From the NCBI GenBank assembly GCA_003457135.1, contig DMSQ01000072.1, positions 1 through 51,608 of the forward strand: DNA of 51,608 nucleotides. Reading direction: 5' to 3'. This DNA is from Prolixibacteraceae bacterium (GTDB lineage Bacteria; Bacteroidota; Bacteroidia; Bacteroidales; Prolixibacteraceae). The position numbers and the translations under genes were made by a program. A model generated the notes under the pieces. That model searched no databases, was not told where the DNA came from, and saw only the letters and a program-made list of their open reading frames with translations. Of the stretch, positions 35,752-44,705 are shown in pieces (position 1 is the stretch's first letter; every line of letters starts with the position of its first letter).

Positions 35752-37242
35752 CTAAGGCATAGCAGGTAAATCCCAACCATCCCGATAGGTGTGCCGGATG
35801 TATTCATTGGCACGCTCCAGAGCATTAAATTTCTCATATTGGGTGTTAAAATGGGGATGGCCATCGATCACCTTAAACTCATCCGAAGTAATGATTTTGA
35901 GCTCTTCTTCTGCCGAAATATTCGTGATCTGCATCTTTTCAGCATCCCATTTCAGCGATTTATTCAATCCTTGTAACCGGATCGCCAGAACGCCCAGAAG
36001 TACCATCTCGTTAAATGGTCCCGAATAGGCAAAATTTGAAGTTCCCTCTATCCTGCTTTCGGGTGACTCTTTGCAGGCACGGATCCAGTCCTGTTCGTGA
36101 GGCCCGTCAACATATCCGGTTGCTCCAGGAACTCGGCGGAGATAGGAAGCAACGATTGGTATGCGACCCGAGACCAGACGACTGTTAAAGCCACCACTGC
36201 CACAAATCAGCGTATCCTTCGAACCAACAAACAGGCAACCTCCAAGTCCATCAGCCATTAGGTTCTCTCCTTCGGGCAGAAGATCCGAGATATTGGGAAA
36301 TAGTCCACCATCGTACCAGTAAACTTTAACTGCCGGCATCGCCACTTTTGGCAGACTCTCACGAGACGGGAATGTAAACTCAACAGTTTCTGCCTGAGGC
36401 GCCGATTCCGTATTGATGGCAGTAGAACTTCCACGAACCTTTTCCGGATATCCCAACTTTAGCGACTGATAGACCGGATCTAACACATGGCAGGCCATAT
36501 CGCCAAATGCTCCGGTTCCAAAATCCCACCAACCACGCCAGTTCCAGGGTGTGTAAATGTCATTGAAAGGACGCATTGGAGCGCTGCCGATAAAAAGATC
36601 CCAATCCAAAGTCTTGGGAGTTTTCATCACAAGAGTTGGACGTTGAAGTCCCTGCGGCCAGATGGGCCGGTCGGTCCAGGCATGCACTTCCTTTATCTCC
36701 CCTATCTCGCCGTTCCAAATCCATTCGCAAAGCTGGCGAACACCATCACCGGAATTGCCCTGGTTCCCCATTTGAGTCGCCACTTTGTGTTTGGCAGCCA
36801 GTCGGGTCAGCAGTCGCGATTCGTAAACAGAATGGGTCAATGGTTTTTGACAATAAACATGTTTTCCTAGCGAAAGCGCAGTTGCGGCAATTACTGCATG
36901 CGAATGGTCAGCAGTAGCAACCATAACGCCATCGATAGAGCTGTTCATTTCGTCGAACATTTTGCGCCAGTCCCAGTATCGTTTGGCAGTGGGAAACTCT
37001 TTAAAACACTTCTCAGAGTATTTCCAATCCACATCGCACAAACCAATAATATTCTCTTTCGACATTCCTACCAGATTGGGATGACCTTTCCCACCAACCC
37101 CAACTCCGACAATGTTCATCTTGTCGTTTGGAGCTTTGTGGCCCAAACCGCTGACTGAAAAACTGGGTACGATCGAAATTCCGGCAGTTGCAATAGCACT
37201 ATGCTTTATGAAATTCCTCCGTGAATTGTTTAAACTATCCAT
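35752..37242 (-). CDS. Gfo/Idh/MocA oxidoreductase with twin-arginine leader (long form)
   Basis: 496 residues. Tat leader N-S-R-R-N-F-I-K-H-S-A-I-A-T-A-G-I-S. Rossmann motif I-V-G-V-G-V-G-G-K-G near 44, V-A-T-A-D-H-S-H-A, then C-Q-K-P-L-T, where the usual Glu before Lys-Pro is Gln. The second domain has F-G-D-M-A-C-H-V-L-D-P-V-Y and several insertions that make it longer than the siblings. It matches the long, exported group found with DUF1080 genes; such a gene lies directly upstream (18 bp). It probably oxidises a glycoside to its 3-keto form, but position and substrate are inferred. Confidence 0.9.
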   Translation of the reverse strand: MDSLNNSRRNFIKHSAIATAGISIVPSFSVSGLGHKAPNDKMNIVGVGVGGKGHPNLVGMSKENIIGLCDVDWKYSEKCFKEFPTAKRYWDWRKMFDEMNSSIDGVMVATADHSHAVIAATALSLGKHVYCQKPLTHSVYESRLLTRLAAKHKVATQMGNQGNSGDGVRQLCEWIWNGEIGEIKEVHAWTDRPIWPQGLQRPTLVMKTPKTLDWDLFIGSAPMRPFNDIYTPWNWRGWWDFGTGAFGDMACHVLDPVYQSLKLGYPEKVRGSSTAINTESAPQAETVEFTFPSRESLPKVAMPAVKVYWYDGGLFPNISDLLPEGENLMADGLGGCLFVGSKDTLICGSGGFNSRLVSGRIPIVASYLRRVPGATGYVDGPHEQDWIRACKESPESRIEGTSNFAYSGPFNEMVLLGVLAIRLQGLNKSLKWDAEKMQITNISAEEELKIITSDEFKVIDGHPHFNTQYEKFNALERANEYIRHTYRDGWDLPAMP

Positions 37243-37260
37243 TAATAGTTTGATTTATAA

Positions 37261-38025
37261 TTAATTAAATTCTTTCAGTTTAATATTGTAGTACCATGCC
37301 TGTGTCCCATGGTTTTGAAGTGAGATATATCCTTCATCAAATTTCCCATAGTCAGGGAAGTTCGCCCACTTGCCACTGCTACGAAGCTTTTTCCACTCAT
37401 CGGTATATTTTTCGTATTGCACAACTATGACTCCATTAATAATTTGAGTTACATGATTGCCATCAACAACAAGCATCAGGTGGTTCCATTCGCCAATCGG
37501 TTTACTCGGGAGTGATTTCGGGGGGTACATTGCATAGTTGGCGCCACAGATTTGCCAATCTTTCAAAGGATCGGGCCAATTGGCCTGGTCAATGATCTGA
37601 AATTCAGGGCCTGATTCATAAGGATATTTGTACTTAGAATCTTCTGCCACTTGAAAAATAACCCCGCTGTTGGTTCCCTTCGTCATTTTGAAATCGAGGC
37701 TTAGGGCATAATTGCGGTATTCCCTGTCAGTAATAATATCCAAATCTTCCCGGCCACCTTTGGTTGTTGTGGTAAACACTCCATTCTCAATTACCCAGCA
37801 ATCGGGGAACCCTTTTAAATTAAATCCATGCCAGCCACTCATCGTTTTACCATCGAACAGAAGGCTCCATCCTTTCTTCTTCTCTGCTGCAGCCAGCGTA
37901 TTCGGGGTAGATGTACAGTCGATTTGACCGTAAAGTGTGAGTGGATTTCTCTCTCTTCGGAAAGCACATGATGTCATTAAAATGATCGTCAGACCCAATA
38001 AAGATGCAATTGTTCTTTTTTTCAT
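37261..38025 (-). CDS. 3-keto-disaccharide hydrolase-type (DUF1080) lipoprotein
   Basis: 254 residues. A lipoprotein signal ends at L-M-T-S-C (Cys20). The DUF1080/PF06439 domain is clear: W-S-L-L-F-D-G-K-T-M-S-G-W-H-G near 53-67, D-I-I-T-D-R-E-Y-R-N-Y-A-L-S-L-D-F-K, N-S-G-V-I-F-Q-V, G-P-E-F-Q-I-I-D, and G-Y-I-S-L-Q-N-H-G at the end. The fold is a concanavalin-like sandwich. Characterised members cleave 3-keto-glycosides; with the exported Gfo/Idh/MocA gene 18 bp downstream this makes an oxidise-then-cleave pair anchored in the envelope. Confidence 0.9.
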   Translation of the reverse strand: MKKRTIASLLGLTIILMTSCAFRRERNPLTLYGQIDCTSTPNTLAAAEKKKGWSLLFDGKTMSGWHGFNLKGFPDCWVIENGVFTTTTKGGREDLDIITDREYRNYALSLDFKMTKGTNSGVIFQVAEDSKYKYPYESGPEFQIIDQANWPDPLKDWQICGANYAMYPPKSLPSKPIGEWNHLMLVVDGNHVTQIINGVIVVQYEKYTDEWKKLRSSGKWANFPDYGKFDEGYISLQNHGTQAWYYNIKLKEFN

Positions 38026-38103
38026 TATTATTAAAGCTGTTTTATATGTTTCTCATAATCAGCATATCCATACCCATGGCGTTAACGAAGGTATTGGAAT
38101 TTT

Positions 38104-38118
38104 GACACCTCTGGTGTC
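38104..38118. other. Small perfect hairpin after the DUF5107 gene
   Basis: GACACC-TCT-GGTGTC, a 6-bp stem with a 3-base loop, 15 bases beyond the stop of the gene at 38133. There is no T-run on the minus strand, so it is not a standard terminator; it could be a processing or stability hairpin. Confidence 0.35.
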
Positions 38119-38132
38119 ACTCTGCCATCATT

Positions 38133-41100
38133 TCAATTTTGTAATTCAACATTAGCAAACAGATTACTTGCTGATAACTCCAATGCCTTCTTTAGGTTTT
38201 CGGTTGCCGCATTGTTATCACCAAGGCCTTTATAACCAAGGCCTTTCATCATATATGCATTTGATTGCTGCACATTTTCTGCTTCATGTTCTCCGAATTT
38301 TGCAAAGAAATCAATTTCAGAACCTTGTTTTATCCGTTTATTCCCCTTTTCAATAAGAGAATTAAAATATTCGAAGGCTTTTGTCTTATTACCTAGTTTA
38401 AGATAGCTTAGTCCCTGATAATAAAGAATATAATTAGTCTCGTTGATAGACTGTTCAGTTGACATGGTAAAATATGATTTTGCATTTGTTTTTTTACTCA
38501 GTGCTTCATAAGCTAATCCAATGTAATAATTAATCTGAGGGCTTCTTATATCTCCAGTTCCATGTCCAGATTGGGAATCATCGGAGGACTTAACTATTGA
38601 AAGAAATTGCTGCAGAGCTTGTTCATATTTCTTCTCTGCAAGAAATTTTTTACCAAGCAACAGGTGTGCATCCACAGTAACATCCCTTACTCTGGAGCTT
38701 CCCTCACGATAATGAAAGTTGCTTTTACTTAAGTACTTAACAGCTTTTTCAGATTCTCCGGCAAGATTCAGAACAATTATCTCACGAACAAAAGAATCGT
38801 CTCTTTGCTTAACGATTTCATGAGCCCCCTCAAAAAGTTTTAATCTCTTTTTGATAGATGTATTACTCATTTCATAGAGCGGATCCAATTCAGCATAATA
38901 AACCGGATCATTCTTTTTAAAGGCAAAAGCCATTTCGTAGGCGTTTATTGCTTTTGGCAGATCATGAGAGAACTGGTAATATCCCCATCCGAGGTTTCTC
39001 CATGCAATTGCCAGTGATGAATCATATTTTACTGCGCGCTCCCAGTATTCAATCGCCTTCTGAGGCTGTTTGTCATAAAGTAAGTTCCCGAGGTAATAAT
39101 ATGGTTTGGCATCATCAGGATGATATTTTGAAGCAAGATTCAGTACTTTAATAGATTCCAGTCTGTAGGGAAATCCATAATCAACAGATTGATCTGAAGC
39201 TGCTTTGAAAAATTTTTCTGCCTCAGTCATGTTGCCATTCTTATCCTGGATATATCCAAGGTAATAACTTACCATCTGATTTGTCCCTTTAAAACGGCGA
39301 AGGATTTCTTCAGCTTCATTAGTCAGTCCGTCATTCAGATATCCGACTGCCAGCTCAAGGTAGTTCTGATCAAAATCTCTCATTTTATGATTAAGGTCAG
39401 CAAGAATTTTCTCACTATTCTGTCGATTGTCGATTATTTTTGCAAGAAGATAATTCTCATTGGCTGCCCTGAAGTCGAGAGGATCCTTTTCAATAATATT
39501 TGACAGTGTTGCTCTGGCACTTTGAAAATCACCCAGTTTTCTCTGGATCGATGCTTTCAGATTGATGGCACTGTTATTATTGGTATTGGTTGACAGCGAT
39601 TCATTTATCTGCCCGAGGGATTTTTGAAAATCACCCTTTAAGCAGGATATTCTTGCCAGTTCGATATAAGCAGCCGAGTGATAAGCATAATCCCAAGTTG
39701 CACGGTAAAGGGTGTCGATGGCTTCATCGTAAAGTTCAAGCGCTTTAAGGGTTAATCCCTGCAAATAAAGTGCTTCACAGTCTGATGGCCTGGTGTAATC
39801 ATTTGTGAGTCTTTTAATTGCTTTATTGAAGTAGCTTCTTGCAAGGTTGTATTCACCATTTCTGAGATTTACTATACCAATAGCGATATTTGTCCGTACA
39901 TCGGAAGGATCGCGTTTCAATGCCTCATCAAAGTAATCCATAGCATTCAATGTTGGGTTATGAAACTGCTTGATACGGCTACCTGCCAGATATAGTTCTT
40001 CTACGGTCTTAAAATCTTTTGGCAGATCAGGCTTCTTAACCGTCTCGGGAAGCTTGCCATCCTCTTTTTTCTCAATTGGCTGGTACGCAATAAGTACCTC
40101 ATTATTTTCTAAATTGATCATTTCAGTTGATAGGTCGGTGGCAATAAATGAAGCATCAATTTTAATTGATTGGGCAAAAGCAGTTTCAGGAGAGATCTCC
40201 ATAACCTTTTCAAAAACTACTTCTCCTTTTCTTTTCAGGATGATCTTCGCTTTGCTGACCTTCTGTGTTGAATAGTATCCAAGGAATACTTTATTGTCCT
40301 CTCTCTTTTCAAGGTTCACTGCACCATTTAGGTTAGCATATTTGAATCCCTGGATATCTTTTACCGGGTACCAGTATTGTTTAAACGATTTTACTTCATA
40401 GGGTCTTATCCAGCTGTAATCAGGCTGATTGTCGGAAAATGCCCCTACCATTATTTCCACATATGGTCCATCATTTTCAGTTAGTCTGCCCTCCTTTGTC
40501 TGGCCGTATATACCTGATCCCCATTCCCATAATTTAGCACCCTTTACGATATTATGGTCACCTATATGTACCGTTCCAGTCTCTTTTCCATGATCATAAG
40601 CTCCTATAAAATCTTCTTTCAAGTCGTAGGAGAAGTATGAATTTTGATTAACTGAGTTTTTCCACCAGCTTAGATCAACCCCTTTTGTGAAGTCCTCTCC
40701 GTTATAAACCTCTTTTGATACAGGCCAGTTTGTAAAACTGTTTTTTGCATGATATGTGGCTATCTGAACACTGGGAGGGAAGATTACCTGATAATCCTTA
40801 TTGGTATGTGCTGCCACGTTTGCCCAATATAAGAAGGTATTAGTATATGAGGTAGGGTTAAGAATTTTTACTTCGGCCGAGTAATAAGATTTGCCTGGGT
40901 AAACAGAAATACCGATAGTCCACCTCATGCGGTGACGTGGTTCAGTCTCGCCTATCCAGATGGTTTTGCTCCCATCCTCATTCTCAGCAAGATCATAGTC
41001 CACTGATTGGAAAGTGGATGCCCTGTGGTGATGGATTACACACCATTCAATTCCTCCTGAAACCCAGGCTCCAAGCATGCCGATATTGGAAGGCTTTACA

Positions 41101-41471
41101 ACATTATTCTTATAAACGAAATTATAACCGTTGGTCTTGTCTGTGCTATAATAAAGTTTCCCACCGATCTCAGGTGTTACGCATAACTTAATATATTCGT
41201 TTTCAAGTATCAAAGCCTTCCAAGGATGATCTGTCTTCTCATTGGCAATCACATCGTTTAATCCATAAGGATAAATGTATTTTGAAGCGCCCTGATAAGA
41301 CTCACCCTTAAAGAACATAGGGTTTTTATCCGGAGGACTCACTTTATAAGTTGGTATAATCCATTCCTGTTCCGAAATTTTTACCTGTGCCACTAAAGTT
41401 TCGCAGGTTAACAGGATAATAAATTGAAGGGCCACAATGGATCCGGTCAGTTTAAAAGATTTTAAATACAT
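38133..41471 (-). CDS. DUF5107 domain and tetratricopeptide-repeat protein, secreted
   Basis: 1112 residues with a Sec signal (about 12-29, ending L-V-A-Q). Residues of about 50-380 match the DUF5107 region: Y-I-K-L-C-V-T-P-E-I-G-G-K-L-Y-Y-S-T-D-K, then G-A-W-V-S-G-G-I-E-W, a mutarotase-like beta fold with aromatic residues fit for sugar. From about 480 to the end there are a dozen or more TPR units (A-I-G-I-V-N-L-R-N-G-E-Y, Y-Y-L-G-N-L-L-Y, W-R-N-L-G-W-G-Y-Y). TPRs imply a scaffold for partner proteins. The enzyme role is unknown; relatives sit in sugar-degrading clusters. Confidence 0.85.
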   Translation of the reverse strand: MYLKSFKLTGSIVALQFIILLTCETLVAQVKISEQEWIIPTYKVSPPDKNPMFFKGESYQGASKYIYPYGLNDVIANEKTDHPWKALILENEYIKLCVTPEIGGKLYYSTDKTNGYNFVYKNNVVKPSNIGMLGAWVSGGIEWCVIHHHRASTFQSVDYDLAENEDGSKTIWIGETEPRHRMRWTIGISVYPGKSYYSAEVKILNPTSYTNTFLYWANVAAHTNKDYQVIFPPSVQIATYHAKNSFTNWPVSKEVYNGEDFTKGVDLSWWKNSVNQNSYFSYDLKEDFIGAYDHGKETGTVHIGDHNIVKGAKLWEWGSGIYGQTKEGRLTENDGPYVEIMVGAFSDNQPDYSWIRPYEVKSFKQYWYPVKDIQGFKYANLNGAVNLEKREDNKVFLGYYSTQKVSKAKIILKRKGEVVFEKVMEISPETAFAQSIKIDASFIATDLSTEMINLENNEVLIAYQPIEKKEDGKLPETVKKPDLPKDFKTVEELYLAGSRIKQFHNPTLNAMDYFDEALKRDPSDVRTNIAIGIVNLRNGEYNLARSYFNKAIKRLTNDYTRPSDCEALYLQGLTLKALELYDEAIDTLYRATWDYAYHSAAYIELARISCLKGDFQKSLGQINESLSTNTNNNSAINLKASIQRKLGDFQSARATLSNIIEKDPLDFRAANENYLLAKIIDNRQNSEKILADLNHKMRDFDQNYLELAVGYLNDGLTNEAEEILRRFKGTNQMVSYYLGYIQDKNGNMTEAEKFFKAASDQSVDYGFPYRLESIKVLNLASKYHPDDAKPYYYLGNLLYDKQPQKAIEYWERAVKYDSSLAIAWRNLGWGYYQFSHDLPKAINAYEMAFAFKKNDPVYYAELDPLYEMSNTSIKKRLKLFEGAHEIVKQRDDSFVREIIVLNLAGESEKAVKYLSKSNFHYREGSSRVRDVTVDAHLLLGKKFLAEKKYEQALQQFLSIVKSSDDSQSGHGTGDIRSPQINYYIGLAYEALSKKTNAKSYFTMSTEQSINETNYILYYQGLSYLKLGNKTKAFEYFNSLIEKGNKRIKQGSEIDFFAKFGEHEAENVQQSNAYMMKGLGYKGLGDNNAATENLKKALELSASNLFANVELQN

Positions 41472-41482
41472 GTTGTTAGAAT

Positions 41483-41656
41483 TTATTCAATATATATATA
41501 TACAACAAGAATATTAGCAGCTTTGACATATTCGTCATCTGAATACTCCTCGGTAGGTTGAAATGCAACAAGAAAATTCTGCATTTCATGAAGGTTTAAT
41601 TTAGTTGGATCTTCAGCCTGTATATCACAAGGCTGATCTTTAAGTTGCGGATTAGT
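41483..41656 (-). pseudogene. Possible remnant: 57-codon open stretch without a start
   Basis: Read on the minus strand this gives T-N-P-Q-L-K-D-Q-P-C-D-I-Q-A-E-D-P-T-K-L and onwards to Y-S-D-D-E-Y-V-K-A-A-N-I-L-V, with a stop at 41483-41485. The upstream end is a stop codon, and the only internal Met is 34 residues before the end. The composition is protein-like, suggesting the tail of a lost gene, but I recognise no family and it may be chance. Confidence 0.3.
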
Positions 41657-41713
41657 TCATCATGTAATTGGTAAGGAAGCAGCCAGAATCAACCTTTTAA
41701 TGAATTAATTTCT

Positions 41714-42481
41714 CTATTTGGTTTTATTCTGGTAAACTCTTACATAATCGACAAACATCGTATCAGGGAATATTGTTAAAGAATCTGGACTTTTAGGCCA
41801 ATCACCACCAATAGCCAGATTAAGAATAATATAATGTGGTTTATGGAATTCCTCTGTACTGTTAATACTGTCTTTGATACTTACTTCCCAATATTTTTTA
41901 CCATCAAGAAACCACTTCACAGCATCTTTATCCCATTCAACAGAATAATTATGATATTGAGAAACATTACATGGAGTTTTCCCTCCCGATGAGGTATGTT
42001 CCTTATTATGCCAATGCAGAGTGCCATACAAAATATTCTCATTATTTATATGCTCCATAATATCAATCTCGCCACATTTTGGCCAGCCAATCTTGGTCCT
42101 GTTTTGTCCTAACATCCAGAATGCCGGCCACATACCTTGTCCTGTTGGTAGCTTCATCCTGGCATCAATCTTCCCATAAGTCCAATTGTGCTTGTTAACT
42201 GTCACCAAACTTGCAGACGAGTATTTTGCAGTTTTATATGATTCCTTCTTTCCTATTATCATGAGATTGCCATTTTCAACCCTGGAATTTTCAATCCGTT
42301 TTTTTGTATAATACTGAAGTTCATTGTTCCTTATAAAACCGACTTCATTCCCCCACTTTAAAGTATCCGGCAGTCCTGAATAGTTGAATTCATCGGACCA
42401 CACAAGTGTCCAGTTCTGGGCCTTGCTCTCTATTAAACAGAATAGCAATAATAAAATAAACCAAGTTATTTTTATTTTCAT
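41714..42481 (-). CDS. Glycoside hydrolase family 16 (laminarinase/beta-glucanase type), secreted
   Basis: 255 residues with a Sec signal (about 1-20, ending S-K-A-Q). GH16 catalytic motif G-E-I-D-I-M-E-H with nucleophile E138, D140 and acid/base E143. Aromatic subsite motifs are W-S-D-E-F-N near 28-33, M-W-P-A-F-W-M-L-G (117-125) and Y-G-T-L-H-W-H-N. The ending D-Y-V-R-V-Y-Q-N is typical. The type without the beta-bulge insertion points to beta-1,3- or mixed-linkage glucans; agar and porphyran relatives cannot be ruled out. It is the only recognised glycoside hydrolase of the SusCD locus and lies 200 bp after the SusE-position gene. Confidence 0.93.
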   Translation of the reverse strand: MKIKITWFILLLLFCLIESKAQNWTLVWSDEFNYSGLPDTLKWGNEVGFIRNNELQYYTKKRIENSRVENGNLMIIGKKESYKTAKYSSASLVTVNKHNWTYGKIDARMKLPTGQGMWPAFWMLGQNRTKIGWPKCGEIDIMEHINNENILYGTLHWHNKEHTSSGGKTPCNVSQYHNYSVEWDKDAVKWFLDGKKYWEVSIKDSINSTEEFHKPHYIILNLAIGGDWPKSPDSLTIFPDTMFVDYVRVYQNKTK

Positions 42482-42546
42482 TTTCTTTTCCTTTCCTTAT
42501 TTTGAACTAAAGTTTTTAATTAAATATGATGAACTGATTCAAAACA

Positions 42547-42646
42547 AGAGTGTGTAATTGCATAACATTCACATCATTGATCGGATAAAATTTAAATAAA
42601 TATCATTTAAGCCTAATAATGCAAATCTTACTTTATTACACACTCT
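42547..42646. repeat. 12-bp inverted repeat with 76-bp loop, followed by TTTAG repeats
   Basis: AGAGTGTGTAAT (42547-42558) and its perfect complement ATTACACACTCT (42635-42646) lie between the SusE-position gene and GH16. The adjoining 42647-42680 is built of imperfect CTAAA/CTAAT units (TTTAG on the minus strand) close to the upstream stop codon. It could fold into a long hairpin in the transcript. Confidence 0.5.
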
Positions 42647-42681
42647 AAACTAATCTAACTAAACTAAACTAAACTAATCTG

Positions 42682-43179
42682 TTATTTAACTGTTATTTTT
42701 CCAGCCTGATATATTACCCGTCTCAAATCGGGGCCATCGTAGCCATGGTTTGTAGCTGCAACTGTGAGGTCAAATTGACCGGCAGTCGGGTACTTATAGG
42801 AACAATACCATCCTCCCACTATCAAAGATGTGTTCAACCCTCTAGCCATTACAAGACCATAGTCTTTGAAGTTATCGCTTTTGACAAGCACAGGGTGATT
42901 AAACATATCAAGTGAATCAACTGTGCTGTTCTTCTTCTTCATTATCTCTCTGATACCACCCGGCCATACTGAAACAATGTTGGCATCTGTATAGACAACA
43001 ATTTTTATTGTTTTCCCTTTAGATACTTCAGTGATTAGCGAATCTTTCCCTTTTTTATCAGTCATAAACATTTTAATACCGCTGACAGTTGGATCAGATA
43101 CATTATCCTCTTTCAAACACGAAGAGAGCCAGAAGGAGCCTGTAAAAGCCACAATCAATATATATATTATCTTTTTCAT
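42682..43179 (-). CDS. SusE-position lipoprotein of unknown family
   Basis: 165 residues with a lipoprotein signal ending F-W-L-S-S-C (Cys21). The body reads like one Ig/PKD-type beta domain (K-T-I-K-I-V-V-Y-T-D-A-N ... G-Q-F-D-L-T-V-A-A-T-N). Placed 19 bp after SusD, it is where surface glycan-binding proteins (SusE/SusF-like) are found, but it is much shorter than those and has no clear binding site. It is probably a surface lipoprotein of the locus. Confidence 0.7.
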   Translation of the reverse strand: MKKIIYILIVAFTGSFWLSSCLKEDNVSDPTVSGIKMFMTDKKGKDSLITEVSKGKTIKIVVYTDANIVSVWPGGIREIMKKKNSTVDSLDMFNHPVLVKSDNFKDYGLVMARGLNTSLIVGGWYCSYKYPTAGQFDLTVAATNHGYDGPDLRRVIYQAGKITVK

Positions 43180-43198
43180 ATTTAATCGTTTTAATAAA

Positions 43199-44683
43199 TT
43201 AATATCCAGGATTTTGAGTTAATGATTGATCTTTTTCAATCTCACCTATCGGGATAGGTAAAAGCAATTGATATGCCTCTATCGGGTCCTTTCTTAATTC
43301 AACTGGTTGATATCTATTTTTTCCAATCAGCACACGCGAAATATATTCAATTGCTTTACCTGTCCTGACAAGGTCAAAATATCTGTGCCCTTCAAAAGCG
43401 AGTTCCATGCGGCGCTCGTGAAGAATCCATTCAATATTCAGATCAGCCGCAGTAATTGGGGCCATATTAACTCTTGCCCTTACCTGGTTTATATAAGTTG
43501 CAGCCACATCCTTTTGTCCCAGTACCATAAGCGCTTCGGCATACATAAGCAGCGCATCAGCATACCTTGTAATCATATAGTTATAATCAGTACCAATATT
43601 GTCGTACTGATTGACTTCCTTGATCGGGGGCATTAGCTTCAGCGGAAAGGGAACTATGTCCCTGCCATAAGTAAAACCTGAATCAACGGTTACTTTGTAA
43701 CGTGTCCATTCCTTATAAGCGACAAATTCGTCCATGAGGTTTTTTTCACCTGTAAACTGACCGTTAGGGGTTTTCATATTTAAGCCCATACTGTTATTCG
43801 AGAACCAGGCTGTGTTCATTGTCATATTCCTGAAATAAAAACTTGGAGAACCTGCCGCACGATTATAATTCACCTCAAAAACCGATTCAGAATTAAATTT
43901 ATTACTTGGTAACCATATTTTTGAAAAATCGCTCAGAAGTGAATAGGTGCCTGCTTCTTTATCAACAATCAATTTTTTCAAAGTTTCTGCAGCCTTAGCA
44001 TGATTGTTCAAAGTGAGATAGACCTTACCAAGTATTGTCAGCGCAGCTCCTTTTGTCGCACGTGCTCCTTCATTGGCTAAAGCAGCATCGCCTTTTTTAT
44101 AACAATTGGCAAAAGCATATTCAAGATCCGGAATAATGACTTTCATATATATGTCATTTACCGGAGTACGTCCGATGCCAAGAACTGAGCCGGGATCGTT
44201 CAAACGTTCAACCACTTTAGGCACATCACCCCATAGCCTGACCAGGTAAAAATATGCAAGTGCACGCAGAAAACATGCTTCGCCCCTGTAGGCTTTAACG
44301 ACTACCGCCTCATTGTTACCAGAAGGTTTATATTTATCAGCGATATCAATGATATTATTTGCATTGACGATCATTTTATATAATGCATTCCAGTTACCAT
44401 AAGCGGAATTGCTACTGTTTTTATAGAATGTATTAATTACATCCCATGAGCCGTCATAATAGGTGCCGTCATCCGACATCTGTCCAAGAATATTCGGCAG
44501 GCTATTGACAGCAAAATTATATTGTAACCCCTGATAAACTGCTATCACCCCTGTTTTAATATCATCGGGAGTATTAAAGAACACTCCGGGGGCCAGGGTA
44601 TCTTCAGGTTGTCTGATCAGAAATGAATCCGAACAGCCTGACATCACTATTGTAAGTACAATGATTGAAAAAATCTTTTTCAT
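43199..44683 (-). CDS. susD: SusD/RagB family nutrient-binding outer-membrane lipoprotein
   Basis: About 494 residues from M-K-K-I-F-S-I-I-V-L-T-I-V-M-S-G-C (lipobox Cys17). The longer reading to 44728 would run into the susC end and weaken the signal. SusD features: F-L-I-R-Q-P-E-D-T, repeated helical TPR-like segments, F-L-R-A-L-A-Y-F-Y-L-V-R-L-W-G-D-V-P near 150, Y-A-D-A-L-L-M-Y-A-E-A near 400, R-R-M-E-L-A-F-E-G-H-R-Y-F-D-L-V-R, and the final Q-N-P-G-Y. It forms the lid over the SusC barrel and binds the oligosaccharide at the cell surface. 22 bp separate it from susC. Confidence 0.95.
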   Translation of the reverse strand: MKKIFSIIVLTIVMSGCSDSFLIRQPEDTLAPGVFFNTPDDIKTGVIAVYQGLQYNFAVNSLPNILGQMSDDGTYYDGSWDVINTFYKNSSNSAYGNWNALYKMIVNANNIIDIADKYKPSGNNEAVVVKAYRGEACFLRALAYFYLVRLWGDVPKVVERLNDPGSVLGIGRTPVNDIYMKVIIPDLEYAFANCYKKGDAALANEGARATKGAALTILGKVYLTLNNHAKAAETLKKLIVDKEAGTYSLLSDFSKIWLPSNKFNSESVFEVNYNRAAGSPSFYFRNMTMNTAWFSNNSMGLNMKTPNGQFTGEKNLMDEFVAYKEWTRYKVTVDSGFTYGRDIVPFPLKLMPPIKEVNQYDNIGTDYNYMITRYADALLMYAEALMVLGQKDVAATYINQVRARVNMAPITAADLNIEWILHERRMELAFEGHRYFDLVRTGKAIEYISRVLIGKNRYQPVELRKDPIEAYQLLLPIPIGEIEKDQSLTQNPGY

Positions 44684-44705
44684 ATCGATAATTATTATTT
44701 TATGA

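Noticed and set aside
38084..38095. GCGTTAAC sequence near the DUF1080 gene as a second GntR operator
   Set aside because: Only the central CGTTAACG is palindromic; the flanks do not match the 20-bp operator at 23644-23663.
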